Of a DNA stretch of 34,672 nt, positions 16,945-24,728 are shown piece after piece. The stretch's first letter is position 1. Each line of letters begins with the position of its first letter. The stretch is from the NCBI GenBank assembly GCA_015057085.1, contig SVFB01000042.1, positions 1-34,672 of the forward strand. The letters run 5' to 3'. The notes beneath the pieces were generated by a model, which worked only from the letters and a program-made list of their open reading frames with translations, had not been told where the DNA came from and searched no databases. This DNA comes from Lachnospiraceae bacterium. Lineage in GTDB: Bacteria; Bacillota; Clostridia; Lachnospirales; Lachnospiraceae. The position numbers and the translations under genes were made by a program.

Positions 16945-17004
16945 ACCCTTCTCCCCCTTTGCGCTCTCTATAACAACATTATGCCATATCTTTTATGTGA
17001 ATAC

Positions 17005-17038
17005 AAAAAGAGGATTCATTTAAGAAAATGAACCCTCT
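17005..17038 (-). terminator. Intrinsic terminator after the TrpB2 gene
   Basis: A hairpin (17010-17021 with 17027-17038, one internal mismatch) is followed, reading leftward, by TTTTTGT. Between it and the stop codon is a 13-base direct duplication (taagatatttata at 17041 and 17055), the second copy covering the stop. Confidence 0.8.
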
Positions 17039-17062
17039 GATAAGATATTTATATTAAGATAT

Positions 17063-18433
17063 TTATACCTGTGGCAATTGTGCGATTGATGCTGCGATTT
17101 CTTCATCCGTTGGGATATAATCGCTCATCTCTCCATTGTTGAACTTCTCGTATGCAAACAAATCAAAGTATCCTGTTCCGGTCAGACCGAAGACGATGGT
17201 CTTCTCTTCACCGGTTTCTTTGCACTTCAATGCCTCGTCGATGGCAACGCGAATTGCATGTGAGCTCTCCGGTGCCGGTAAGATTCCTTCGATTCGTGCA
17301 AAGGTTTCTGCTGCATCGAATACGGAAGTCTGCTCAACGCTGACTGCTTCCATCAATCCGTCATCATATAACTTGGAAAGGATTGGGCTCATTCCGTGGA
17401 ATCTCAATCCGCCTGCGTGATTTGCAGAAGGAATAAAGCCGCTTCCTAAGGTATACATCTTCGCCAACGGACAAATCATTCCGGTGTCGCAGAAATCGTA
17501 TGCATAAGTGCCTCTTGTAAGGCTTGGGCAGGAAGCCGGTTCTACTGCGATGAAGCGATAGTCTGCTTCGCCTCTGAGCTTTTCTCCCATAAATGGTGCG
17601 ATCAAACCACCTAAGTTTGAACCGCCGCCGGCACAGCCGATGATGATATCCGGCTTCACATCATACTTATCAAGGGCAGCCTTTGTCTCAAGTCCGATGA
17701 CTGACTGATGAAGCATGACCTGATTTAATACACTTCCTAACACATAGCGGTAACCTGGATTTTTGGTTGCCACTTCAACAGCTTCCGAAATGGCACAACC
17801 AAGACTTCCTGTTGTTCCCGGATGTGCTGCAAGAATCTTCTTACCAACTTCGGTGGTCTCTGATGGTGAAGGCACAACAGATGCGCCATAGGTTCTCATC
17901 ACTTCGCGACGGAACGGCTTCTGCTCATAAGAGCACTTTACCATATAGACTTTGCAGTCCAAATCAAAGTAAGAACATGCCATAGAAAGAGCGGTTCCCC
18001 ACTGGCCTGCGCCTGTTTCTGTGGTAACACCCTTAAGACCTTGCTTCTTTGCATAATACGCCTGCGCAATTGCGGAATTTAATTTATGACTTCCGCTGGT
18101 ATTATTTCCTTCGAATTTATAATAAATCTTTGCCGGAGTCTGAAGTTTCTTCTCTAAGCAATAAGCTCTGACAAGCGGTGATGGACGATACATCTTATAG
18201 AAATCTCGGATTTCTTCCGGAATCGGAATATAAGCAGTTGTCTCATCTAATTCCTGCTGAATTAATTCATCACAGAATACCGGTGCCAAATCCTCTGCAG
18301 TCATGGGTTTCTTGGTCTCCGGATTCAAAAGCGGTGCCGGTTTATTCTTCATATCTGCTCTCAGATTATACCAATCCTTCGGCATCTCATTTTCTTCTAA
18401 ATAAATTTTATAAGGGATTTTCTTCTCTGCCAT
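17063..18433 (-). CDS. TrpB2-type tryptophan synthase beta chain-like PLP enzyme
   Basis: A 456-aa PLP enzyme of the TrpB2 branch (longer than the roughly 400-aa TrpB1), which joins indole and serine to tryptophan. The Schiff-base lysine is Lys117 in GSHKLNS, and the phosphate-binding loop is GCAGGGSNLGG. The N-terminal extension with PAPLLNPET is typical of TrpB2. The frame extends to 18463, but the AAAGGAG lies immediately before the ATG at 18433, which is the better start. There is no trpA or other trp gene near, so it may salvage indole rather than act in the alpha-beta complex. The ABC importer 1.1 kb away belongs to a class that includes tryptophan/tyrosine transporters; that link is only suggestive. 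Confidence 0.88.
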   Translation of the reverse strand: MAEKKIPYKIYLEENEMPKDWYNLRADMKNKPAPLLNPETKKPMTAEDLAPVFCDELIQQELDETTAYIPIPEEIRDFYKMYRPSPLVRAYCLEKKLQTPAKIYYKFEGNNTSGSHKLNSAIAQAYYAKKQGLKGVTTETGAGQWGTALSMACSYFDLDCKVYMVKCSYEQKPFRREVMRTYGASVVPSPSETTEVGKKILAAHPGTTGSLGCAISEAVEVATKNPGYRYVLGSVLNQVMLHQSVIGLETKAALDKYDVKPDIIIGCAGGGSNLGGLIAPFMGEKLRGEADYRFIAVEPASCPSLTRGTYAYDFCDTGMICPLAKMYTLGSGFIPSANHAGGLRFHGMSPILSKLYDDGLMEAVSVEQTSVFDAAETFARIEGILPAPESSHAIRVAIDEALKCKETGEEKTIVFGLTGTGYFDLFAYEKFNNGEMSDYIPTDEEIAASIAQLPQV

Positions 18434-18478
18434 TTTTTTCTCCTTTACCATTACATGGCCCAATACGCTCTACACAAA

Positions 18479-18508
18479 ACTGTAGCAAACCCTTTCCCCC
18501 TCTGTCAA
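18479..18508 (-). promoter_or_regulatory. Promoter of the TrpB2 gene
   Basis: Reading leftward, a perfect TTGACA (18503-18508) and TACAGT (18479-18484) are 18 bases apart, about 45 bases upstream of the start codon. I saw no T-box or trp leader between it and the gene. Confidence 0.6.
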
Positions 18509-18534
18509 GAATAAATACTCATACTCACCGCAAG

Positions 18535-18698
18535 TTATCTCAGTCGGATAAGCCCCCTTCCTCTAAGCGAAGCGAAGGTAGGGGTTATAATCTCCGACTG
18601 AGATAAACGCTCCGCGAGGGTGCGCAGAGATTTGCATATGAAATATGTCAGCTACGCTGACGCAAATCTCGCGCCAAGTCTCGCGAGCGAGACTTGAA
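18535..18698 (+). repeat. Multi-hairpin dispersed repeat, copy 2
   Basis: A 164-base near-identical copy of 6606-6766. Most differences are in the first hairpin, where the right arm holds a 3-base insertion (ggggttataatctccgac) that makes the 24-bp stem imperfect. The middle and right hairpins are the same apart from single changes. It lies between the 5' side of the TrpB2 gene and the 3' end of the next minus-strand gene; no 62-bp array follows it. Confidence 0.85.
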
Positions 18699-18714
18699 TA
18701 GCTCATCCTCAGAC

Positions 18715-19065
18715 TTACCAGCCTCCCACATCTTCCATAGCATCATCCACACCTGATGCATAATCATCATCTGTTTCGTACCGTTCTTGGTCGTAATCAT
18801 CCTCTTCGTAGACATCATTATATCCATCGTCGTAGTTTTGCGTTCGGGATTTCAAAGCTTTATTACTATTTGATTGTCCGGTATATCCGGTGCTTTTTTC
18901 GCCTCTATAACTGTACGAGGATGTAGGATAAGAATCAGAGCTATTGTTTAATTCCCAAACCTTTTTTTGGGGATTTGATTTATAGTCAATGCTCAACCAG
19001 ATTTCAAACAGGATATACATTATTAGTACCGAAATAATTAAGATTCTCTTCTGTTTTACGTTCAT
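18715..19065 (-). CDS. Small membrane-anchored acidic protein
   Basis: A 116-aa hypothetical protein. Residues about 5-26 (RILIISVLIMYILFEIWLSI) are a membrane anchor after a basic N-terminus. The rest is polar and disordered: a Ser/Tyr/Gly-rich stretch, then a highly acidic C-terminal half rich in Asp, Glu and Tyr (NDVYEEDDYDQERYETDDDY) ending in GGW. The frame reaches 19134 but a GGGAGAAGG site directly precedes the ATG at 19065. No family is recognised. It is transcribed away from the ABC importer; a -10-like TATACT is near 19110 but a -35 box is unclear. The dispersed repeat follows its stop codon by 17 bases and may serve as its RNA end. Confidence 0.65.
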   Translation of the reverse strand: MNVKQKRILIISVLIMYILFEIWLSIDYKSNPQKKVWELNNSSDSYPTSSYSYRGEKSTGYTGQSNSNKALKSRTQNYDDGYNDVYEEDDYDQERYETDDDYASGVDDAMEDVGGW

Positions 19066-19158
19066 AGCCTTCTCCCTTCTTGTTATATTTTTGATTTCTC
19101 TATCTATCTTTAGTATATTCAATGTTTGTCCCATAAATATCCCTGCTGTTTAATGCAA

Positions 19159-19390
19159 GTTACCATTCACAGCATGTATTGTCTAGTATCCTCAGCCCAT
19201 AAACCCGGTACCCCCCTTCACTTTGCAAGAATATTTTGGTTTTCATATATGCAAAAGCTCGCATCCTGATAGACATGTGTGATGCTCGCCTTTTGCATAT
19301 TGAAAACCTATAATATTCGCAAAATTGTGAAGGGGGGTACCGGGTCTATTGGCTGAGGATGTTTATCATAATACAGACTGTGAATGGTAA
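19159..19390. repeat. 232-bp imperfect palindrome, MITE-like
   Basis: The two arms match along their whole length: GTTACCATTCACAG at the left end is mirrored at 19377-19390, CCTCAGCC near 19190 is mirrored near 19355, GGTACCCCCCTTCAC near 19209 is mirrored near 19330, and ATATGCAAAAG near 19247 is mirrored near 19291. The loop is around 19268-19280. The element is flanked by ATGCAA on both sides (19153-19158 and 19393-19398), a possible target-site duplication with a 2-base offset. It holds no gene. It fills most of the 481-base gap between two divergent genes. Confidence 0.8.
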
Positions 19391-19454
19391 CTGATGCAAA
19401 CCTGAGTGAATCGAAGATATAACTTATTTTCATACCTAAACCGCGTTGTATGCA

Positions 19455-19483
19455 TTGAAAAACGAACAAAAATAGAGTATCAT
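19455..19483 (+). promoter_or_regulatory. Promoter of the ABC importer operon
   Basis: TTGAAA (19455-19460) and TATCAT (19478-19483) are 17 bases apart, about 60 bases before the start codon at 19547. The spacer and the start region are bracketed by the arms of an 11-bp inverted repeat. Confidence 0.55.
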
Positions 19484-19530
19484 TTACTTTAGTCATTTAA
19501 AGTGGCATAGACTCTATTTTTTTATATTTT
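19468..19530 (+). terminator. Terminator-like hairpin in the leader of the ABC operon
   Basis: AAAAATAGAGT (19468-19478) is mirrored exactly at 19511-19521, with a smaller inner stem ACTTTA/TAAAGT, and is followed by a T/A tract to 19530. It stands just 17 bases before the first ABC gene with no gene upstream on this strand. It is either an attenuator of a transcript begun further left, or, if the promoter at 19455 is used, a DNA-level operator dyad around the start site. Confidence 0.5.
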
Positions 19531-19546
19531 TAAGGGAGACAATTAC

Positions 19547-20551
19547 ATGAAAAAGAAACTGATTGCAGCAACTCTTTGCTGTGTTATGAGCCTTTCCACA
19601 GTTGCTTGTGGTGGCAACGCAGCATCAAACACTCAGAGCTCCAGCTCTAGCACAGTAAACTCTGATGCAAAATACACAGTTGGTATTTGTCAGCTGGTAC
19701 AGCATGAAGCATTGGATGCCGCTACACAAGGCTTCCAGGATGCTTTGACCGAAAAGCTCGGCGACGATGTTACATTTGATTATCAAAATGCACAGGGCGA
19801 TTCCGCTACCTGTTCTACCATCGTAACAGGATTTGTTTCAAACAATTATGATTTGATTATGGCAAATGCAACACCTGCTCTTCAGGCTGCTGTATCTGCT
19901 ACCGATTCCATTCCGATTCTTGGAACTTCCATTACCGATTATGCAACTGCATTATCTATGGAAGGTTGGGGCGGCACCTCAGGAATCAACGTTTCCGGAA
20001 CTTCTGATTTGGCACCGCTTGATCAGCAGGAAGATATGATCTTAGAACTTTGCCCGGATGTAAAGCAGGTTGCTATTTTATACTGCTCTGCAGAAGCAAA
20101 CTCCAGCTATCAGGCAAAGCAGATTGAAGGCTATTTAGATGAAGATAAGGTTGCTTATAAGGAATATACCTTCTCTGATTCCAATGATATGCAGGCTGTT
20201 GTAACAAGCGCAGCTTCAGAATGTGACGTATTCTACATTCCAACCGACAATACTGCAGCATCTAATATGACAATCGTAACAAACGTATGCCAGCCTGCAG
20301 GAATTCCTGTCATCTGCGGCGAAGAGAACATGACTGCTTCCGGCGGACTTGCAACTCTTTCCATTTCTTATTATGATTTAGGATACGCAACCGGTGAAAT
20401 GGCAGCAGATATTTTGGTAAACGGAAAGGATCCTGCCACTATGGAAATCCAGTATGCTTCCGCTACTACCAAGAAATACAACGCTGCTTATGCTGAAGCA
20501 ATCGGTATGACAATGCCATCCGATTATGAAGCTATCGAGGTTGAAGAATAA
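19547..20551 (+). CDS. ABC transporter substrate-binding lipoprotein (COG2984 type, TrpX-like)
   Basis: A 334-aa lipoprotein that captures a small molecule outside the cell for the permease and ATPase encoded next. The signal peptide ends in the lipobox STVAC with lipidated Cys21, followed by a Ser/Asn-rich linker. The mature part (about 45-330) has the two-lobed periplasmic-binding fold of the ABC_sub_bind family, with YTVGICQLVQHEALDAA at its start and DNTAASN and GEENM in the second half. Family members in Gram-positives include tryptophan/tyrosine binders; the ligand here is not settled by sequence. AAGGGAG precedes the ATG. First gene of a three-gene operon with a structured leader. Confidence 0.88.
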   Translation: MKKKLIAATLCCVMSLSTVACGGNAASNTQSSSSSTVNSDAKYTVGICQLVQHEALDAATQGFQDALTEKLGDDVTFDYQNAQGDSATCSTIVTGFVSNNYDLIMANATPALQAAVSATDSIPILGTSITDYATALSMEGWGGTSGINVSGTSDLAPLDQQEDMILELCPDVKQVAILYCSAEANSSYQAKQIEGYLDEDKVAYKEYTFSDSNDMQAVVTSAASECDVFYIPTDNTAASNMTIVTNVCQPAGIPVICGEENMTASGGLATLSISYYDLGYATGEMAADILVNGKDPATMEIQYASATTKKYNAAYAEAIGMTMPSDYEAIEVEE

Positions 20552-20594
20552 TCTATTATTTAGAAATCTTTAAGACGAAAGTGAGGATTTTATA

Positions 20595-21563
20595 ATGGCA
20601 GCATATTTTCTGTCTCTGGATCCTGCAGCATTGGGGCGCGCCTGCCCCGGCGGAATTGCACAGGGATTAATCTGGGGAATCATGGCATTGGGTGTATTTC
20701 TCACCTATCAAATGCTAAACTTTGCAGACTTAACCGTAGACGGTTCGTTTGCGACAGGTGGTGCAGTCACCATCATGCTTGTAATGAACGGCTGGAACAC
20801 GGAAGCCTCTTTGATTTTTGCATTTTTGGTCGGCGTAGTAGCAGGTTTGATTACAGGTCTGCTTCATACATTACTCGGTATTCCGGATATTTTGGCAGGA
20901 ATTTTGACGCAGATTGCTCTTTTCTCCATTAACCTGAATATCATGGGTATGGCTAACCGCGCAATCAATGTCAACACGGTTCACCCTCTGATCACATCCA
21001 ATATCATTCACTCCACCAGAACCATTCTGGTGATGTTAGCAGTTTGTGCAATCGTCATCGCATTGCTGTATTGGTATCTCGGAACAGAACAGGGTTCCGC
21101 CATCCGTGCAACCGGTATCAATCCTAAGATGTCCCGTGCACAGGGTATCAACACCGGCAGAATGAAGGTCATCACACTTGCTCTCAGCAATGGTATGGTT
21201 GCTTTAGCCGGCGGTATCTTGTCTGAATATCAGGGATTTGCTGATGTCAACATGGGTCGTGGTGCCATCGTCGTAGGACTTGCCGCAGTCATCATCGGAG
21301 CAGTGCTTGGCGAAGCAATTTTCCGCAAGCGCATGAACTTCGTATTGCGTCTGTCCTTCGTGGTTGTGGGAAGCATCATCTACTATCTGGTATATGTGTT
21401 TGTCCTTTGGCTCAAGTTCCCTGCAAACGATATGAAGCTTTTGACCGCGATTGTGGTTGCAATTTTCCTCGCAGTACCATATTTGAAGCAGCAAAGACAA
21501 AGTTCTTTCTCGCGCATCGCGAAGGAGAATATCAAAAAGGGATTAGATAAGGAGGTCAAATAA
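20595..21563 (+). CDS. ABC transporter permease (COG4120 type)
   Basis: A 322-aa integral membrane protein with about eight to nine hydrophobic segments, of the branched-chain-amino-acid-like permease superfamily. Recognisable parts are the N-terminal GIAQGLIWGIMALGVFLTY and NFADLTVDGSFATG, and the cytoplasmic coupling loop AIRATGINPKMSRAQGINTG near residues 170-190. It forms the channel for the substrate delivered by the lipoprotein. It starts 43 bases after that gene behind GTGAGGA, and its stop overlaps the start of the ATPase gene, so the operon is tightly coupled. Confidence 0.9.
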   Translation: MAAYFLSLDPAALGRACPGGIAQGLIWGIMALGVFLTYQMLNFADLTVDGSFATGGAVTIMLVMNGWNTEASLIFAFLVGVVAGLITGLLHTLLGIPDILAGILTQIALFSINLNIMGMANRAINVNTVHPLITSNIIHSTRTILVMLAVCAIVIALLYWYLGTEQGSAIRATGINPKMSRAQGINTGRMKVITLALSNGMVALAGGILSEYQGFADVNMGRGAIVVGLAAVIIGAVLGEAIFRKRMNFVLRLSFVVVGSIIYYLVYVFVLWLKFPANDMKLLTAIVVAIFLAVPYLKQQRQSSFSRIAKENIKKGLDKEVK

Positions 21564-22363
21564 TGTTAGAAGTAAGAAACATCTCAAAGACCTTCAATCC
21601 CGGAACCATCAACGAGAAGGTCGCTTTAGACAATGTAAGTTTTACCCTGAATGACGGTGATTTCTGTACTGTCATCGGAGGTAACGGAGCCGGCAAATCC
21701 ACGATTATGAATGCGATTTGCGGTGTTTGGCCGGTGGATTCCGGCGCCATCTTAATCGATGGAAAAGATGTCTCAGGACTTTGCGAATACAAGCGCGCAC
21801 CTTTCCTCGGTCGCGTATTCCAGGATCCGATGACAGGAACTGCTGCCGGAATGCAGATTGATGAAAATATGGCATTGGCAGCACGACGCGGACAGCGCCG
21901 CACCCTTCGCTGGGGTGTTACCTCTAAAGAACGTGAAGAATATCGTGAACTTTTAAAATTCTTAGATTTAGGTTTGGAAGATCGTTTGACTGCAAAGGTC
22001 GGCCTTCTCTCCGGTGGACAAAGACAAGCATTAACCCTTTTGATGGCCACCATGAAAAAGCCTAAGCTTTTGCTCTTAGATGAGCATACTGCAGCACTGG
22101 ATCCAAAGACTGCAGCAAAGGTTCTCGAAGCAACTGACCGCATCGTAGAGCGCGATCACTTAACTACAATGATGGTTACTCACAATATGTCTGATGCCAT
22201 CACACATGGCAATCGTTTAATTATGCTAAACGACGGAAAGATTGTGGTAGATATCTCCGGAGAAGAAAAGAAGCACTTAACCGTAGAGCAACTCCTTCAC
22301 AAATTCGAAGAAGTTGCGGGAGAAGAATCTGTCAGCGACAGTATGGTGCTTTCACATCCGTAA
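21563..22363 (+). CDS. ABC transporter ATP-binding protein (COG1101 type)
   Basis: A 266-aa ATPase that powers the importer. Walker A is GGNGAGKST (39-47), the signature is LSGGQRQAL, Walker B runs into LLLLDEHTAALDP, and the switch histidine is in MMVTHNMSDA. The DEHTAALDP form is usual for ATPases paired with COG2984/COG4120 proteins. The ATG overlaps the last base of the permease stop and is preceded by AAGGAGGTC inside the permease gene. The operon ends at a strong hairpin shared with the convergent reductase gene. Confidence 0.92.
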   Translation: MLEVRNISKTFNPGTINEKVALDNVSFTLNDGDFCTVIGGNGAGKSTIMNAICGVWPVDSGAILIDGKDVSGLCEYKRAPFLGRVFQDPMTGTAAGMQIDENMALAARRGQRRTLRWGVTSKEREEYRELLKFLDLGLEDRLTAKVGLLSGGQRQALTLLMATMKKPKLLLLDEHTAALDPKTAAKVLEATDRIVERDHLTTMMVTHNMSDAITHGNRLIMLNDGKIVVDISGEEKKHLTVEQLLHKFEEVAGEESVSDSMVLSHP

Positions 22364-22366
22364 CAT

Positions 22367-22408
22367 ATTTTAACGCAGTCGGGGTACAAGCCCCGACTGC
22401 GTTAAAAT
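22367..22408. terminator. Strong hairpin between convergent genes
   Basis: An 18-bp perfect stem (22367-22384 with 22391-22408, loop tacaag) ends the ABC operon from the left. Its right arm covers the stop codon of the reductase gene from the right. Both sides are A/T-rich (TTTTAA...TTAAAA), so it can work in both directions, though T-tracts are short. Confidence 0.75.
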
Positions 22409-24093
22409 TTGCAGACAAATTCATCTGTTTTCTCATCTTCCTTTACATGTGTAGACATGTAGAAACGCATTCCCGCAGGATAAACCTTCACATGTTTAAA
22501 TCCATGCTGTTGCAATAATCTTGCGGTATTATATGCACGCACGCCGATGGCACAAAATACAACATACTGCTTGTTTGAATCTAACTCATCAAGATGTTCG
22601 CGCAATATGCTAAGCGAAATATGCTGCGCACCCGGAATGGAGAACATCTTCAGTTCCATGTCTTCGCGCACATCCAATGCAACCACATCCGGATTGGTTT
22701 CCAACTCATTCCAGGTTGCAAAGGATACATATCCACGCAACATGTTTTCAGCCACATATCCTGCCATGTTGACCGGATCTTTTGCAGATGAATATGGCGG
22801 TGCGTATGCAAGTTCCAGATTGGTCAAATCAGATACCGATGCGCCTAAGCGAATTGCAGTTCCAAGGGTATCGATGCGCTTGTCTGTGCCGTCTTTTCCT
22901 ACAATCTGAGCACCGTAAATCTTGCTTCCATCCATAGAGAATACCATCTTTAAAATCAATGGCTTTGCTCCAGGATAATATCCGGCGTGAGAATTCTGTG
23001 TGATAATCAGCGCACGATAGTCCTGATCCTTCACCATGCCTCTTTTCTGCAAAGCCTTTTCATTTGCACCGGTGGATGCCGCTGTCAAATCAAAAACCTT
23101 TGCCACAGAGGATCCCTGGGTTCCCTGATAGGTTGTCTCGAATCCGGCAATCTGATGCGCAACGATGCGTCCCTGTTTGTTTGCAGGTCCTGCAAGTGGA
23201 ACCATGGTCTTATCTCCAAAGATGAAGTCATCCACTTCCACAACATCACCTGCTGCATATATATTTTCATCTGCGGTTCTCATATGCGCATCTACCTTGA
23301 TGCCACCTCGCTCGTTTAATTCCAAACCTGCTGCCTTTGCAAGCTCGCTATTTGGGCGAACACCGATGGCGAGGATAACCAAATCTGCTGCCAATGCTTT
23401 GCCACTGTTTAAATTTACTACAATTTCGTCCTTTTGTTCTGCGAAGCTTGAAACGCCATCGCCCAATACCAGCTTCACGCCATTTGCGCGAATATTCTCG
23501 TTTAAAAGCAGCGCCATCTCGTAGTCAAGTGGAGCCATCACCTGGTCTGCAGCCTCCACAATTGCAACCTTAAGCCCTGCGTGATGCAGATTCTCTGCCA
23601 TTTCAAGGCCGATGAAACCGCCACCTACCACAATGGCACGCTTTACATTCTGCTCTGAAATCATTGCCTTGATTTCGTCAGTATCCGGAACGGTCCAAAG
23701 TGTCTTGACTCTTGCGGAATCAATGCCTTCAATGCGAGGCTTCACCGGAGAAGAACCGGTCGCAATTACAAGATGATCGTAAGATTCTTCGTATTCCTTT
23801 CCGGAGTTTTCGCGAACTTTCACGGTCTTTTGGGCGCGATTAATTTCGGTAACTTCACTATTATCACGCACATCGATATGAAAACGCTTCTCCATAATCG
23901 GCTTTTTCATCACGAGCAAATCTTCTCTGTTTTTGATAACGTCGCCCACATGATAAGGCAATCCGCAATTTGCGTAAGAAATATACGGACCTTTTTCCAA
24001 CAAGATGATTTCTTCGTCTTCCTTTAATCTGCGCAGACGAGCCGCACAACTTGCGCCTGCTGCAACACCACCAATGATGACTGTTTTACTCAT
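22402..24093 (-). CDS. CoA-disulfide reductase/persulfide reductase with rhodanese domain
   Basis: A 563-aa flavoprotein. Residues 1-450 are the FAD/NAD(P)H pyridine-nucleotide-disulfide oxidoreductase fold: VIIGGVAAGASCAARLRR at the N-terminus, single active-site Cys43 in YANCGLPYHVG, an NAD(P) motif VVGGGFIGLEMAEN and a FAD motif IYAAGDV. Residues about 465-545 are a rhodanese domain with Cys514 in VFCAIGVRAY. This fusion reduces CoA disulfides, persulfides or polysulfides, with rhodanese moving the sulfane sulfur; it acts in thiol and sulfur balance of anaerobes. AAAGGAG precedes the ATG and a clear promoter lies upstream. It is a single-gene unit. Confidence 0.9.
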   Translation of the reverse strand: MSKTVIIGGVAAGASCAARLRRLKEDEEIILLEKGPYISYANCGLPYHVGDVIKNREDLLVMKKPIMEKRFHIDVRDNSEVTEINRAQKTVKVRENSGKEYEESYDHLVIATGSSPVKPRIEGIDSARVKTLWTVPDTDEIKAMISEQNVKRAIVVGGGFIGLEMAENLHHAGLKVAIVEAADQVMAPLDYEMALLLNENIRANGVKLVLGDGVSSFAEQKDEIVVNLNSGKALAADLVILAIGVRPNSELAKAAGLELNERGGIKVDAHMRTADENIYAAGDVVEVDDFIFGDKTMVPLAGPANKQGRIVAHQIAGFETTYQGTQGSSVAKVFDLTAASTGANEKALQKRGMVKDQDYRALIITQNSHAGYYPGAKPLILKMVFSMDGSKIYGAQIVGKDGTDKRIDTLGTAIRLGASVSDLTNLELAYAPPYSSAKDPVNMAGYVAENMLRGYVSFATWNELETNPDVVALDVREDMELKMFSIPGAQHISLSILREHLDELDSNKQYVVFCAIGVRAYNTARLLQQHGFKHVKVYPAGMRFYMSTHVKEDEKTDEFVCKF

Positions 24094-24126
24094 TGTACAC
24101 TCTCCTTTATGATTCTGGTCACCTTC

Positions 24127-24154
24127 ATTATATGTGGTATAAAAAATATATCAA
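24127..24154 (-). promoter_or_regulatory. Promoter of the CoA-disulfide reductase gene
   Basis: Reading leftward, TTGATA (24149-24154) and TATAAT (24127-24132) are 16 bases apart, about 35 bases upstream of the start codon. Confidence 0.7.
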
Positions 24155-24168
24155 GTACGCAAAAAAAT

Positions 24169-24200
24169 TACACCTGGTCAGTTTTTTCTGACCAAGTGTA
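24169..24200. terminator. Terminator hairpin
   Basis: TACACCTGGTCAG (24169-24181) pairs with CTGACCAAGTGTA (24188-24200) with one mismatch, flanked by a run of A on the left (T-run for leftward reading, after the esterase remnant) and a T-run shortly to the right. Confidence 0.8.
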
Positions 24201-24232
24201 TATCATTTTTTTGCATTATCAATTTTAGGCAA

Positions 24233-24628
24233 TCATCGCATCATCTTGCGGAAGTAATCACATTCTTCATCATTGCAGATTCTTGCATCTTCTTCCTTAA
24301 TGCGTAGCATAAATACATGTCCTAATTCATGCTCTTCGTCTCCATAATAGTGAAACTCATGTGGCACCTTGTTTTTCACCAGGGCGGCGCCAAGCTTTGG
24401 AGCATGAAACGAGAAGTTCTTTGCATACTCCGGATTAGTGCACATTCCACTAAACAATCCCAAAAGATGTGCGCCGGCAGAATCACCCACTGCAAAAATG
24501 TTGTTCGTGTCAAATACCATACATGTATCTTCCAATGATGATGGGAATCTGTATTCCGGTGCCAGACGATATGTGAAATTCACCACCGCAAATCCTCTCT
24601 GAGCCAGATTCATACAATATTTCATCAT
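24233..24628 (-). pseudogene. Decayed alpha/beta-hydrolase (hormone-sensitive-lipase-type esterase)
   Basis: A 131-codon remnant of an esterase that is normally about 300 aa. Preserved blocks are the RGFAVVNFTYRLAPEYRFP strand-helix region, the nucleophile elbow GDSAGAH, and the C-terminal part with GDEEHELGHVF that would hold the catalytic histidine. The N-terminal HGGG oxyanion block is gone: an in-frame stop lies six codons before the first ATG and no ribosome site is seen. Two internal in-frame losses are apparent, a short one between VFD and TNN and a long one between NFSFH and APKL that removes the usual catalytic-Asp region. It is unlikely to be active. A terminator remains downstream. 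Confidence 0.75.
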
Positions 24629-24728
24629 CTTTGATAAATTTGTTCACGCAATCGTAATCACGTGTTAGAATAGGCTTGTGAGACTATGTATTTAATTATG
24701 TATGTGACTATTCATAAGAGGTTTTTAC

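Noticed and set aside
17041-17067. Direct duplication of taagatatttata around the TrpB2 stop codon.
   Set aside because: Short and A/T-rich; it only re-creates the stop region and shows no sign of function.
19325-19350. AGGGGGGTACCGGG, 12 of 14 bases like the T-box core AGGGTGGTACCGCG, upstream of a TrpX-like importer.
   Set aside because: It is part of the long palindrome, is mirrored in the other arm, lies over 100 bases from the leader hairpin, and no specifier stem or antiterminator pairing was found.
21556-22143. A 195-aa minus-strand ORF opposite the ABC ATPase.
   Set aside because: The plus strand holds complete Walker and signature motifs; the reverse frame is Ser/Arg/Pro-rich shadow sequence.
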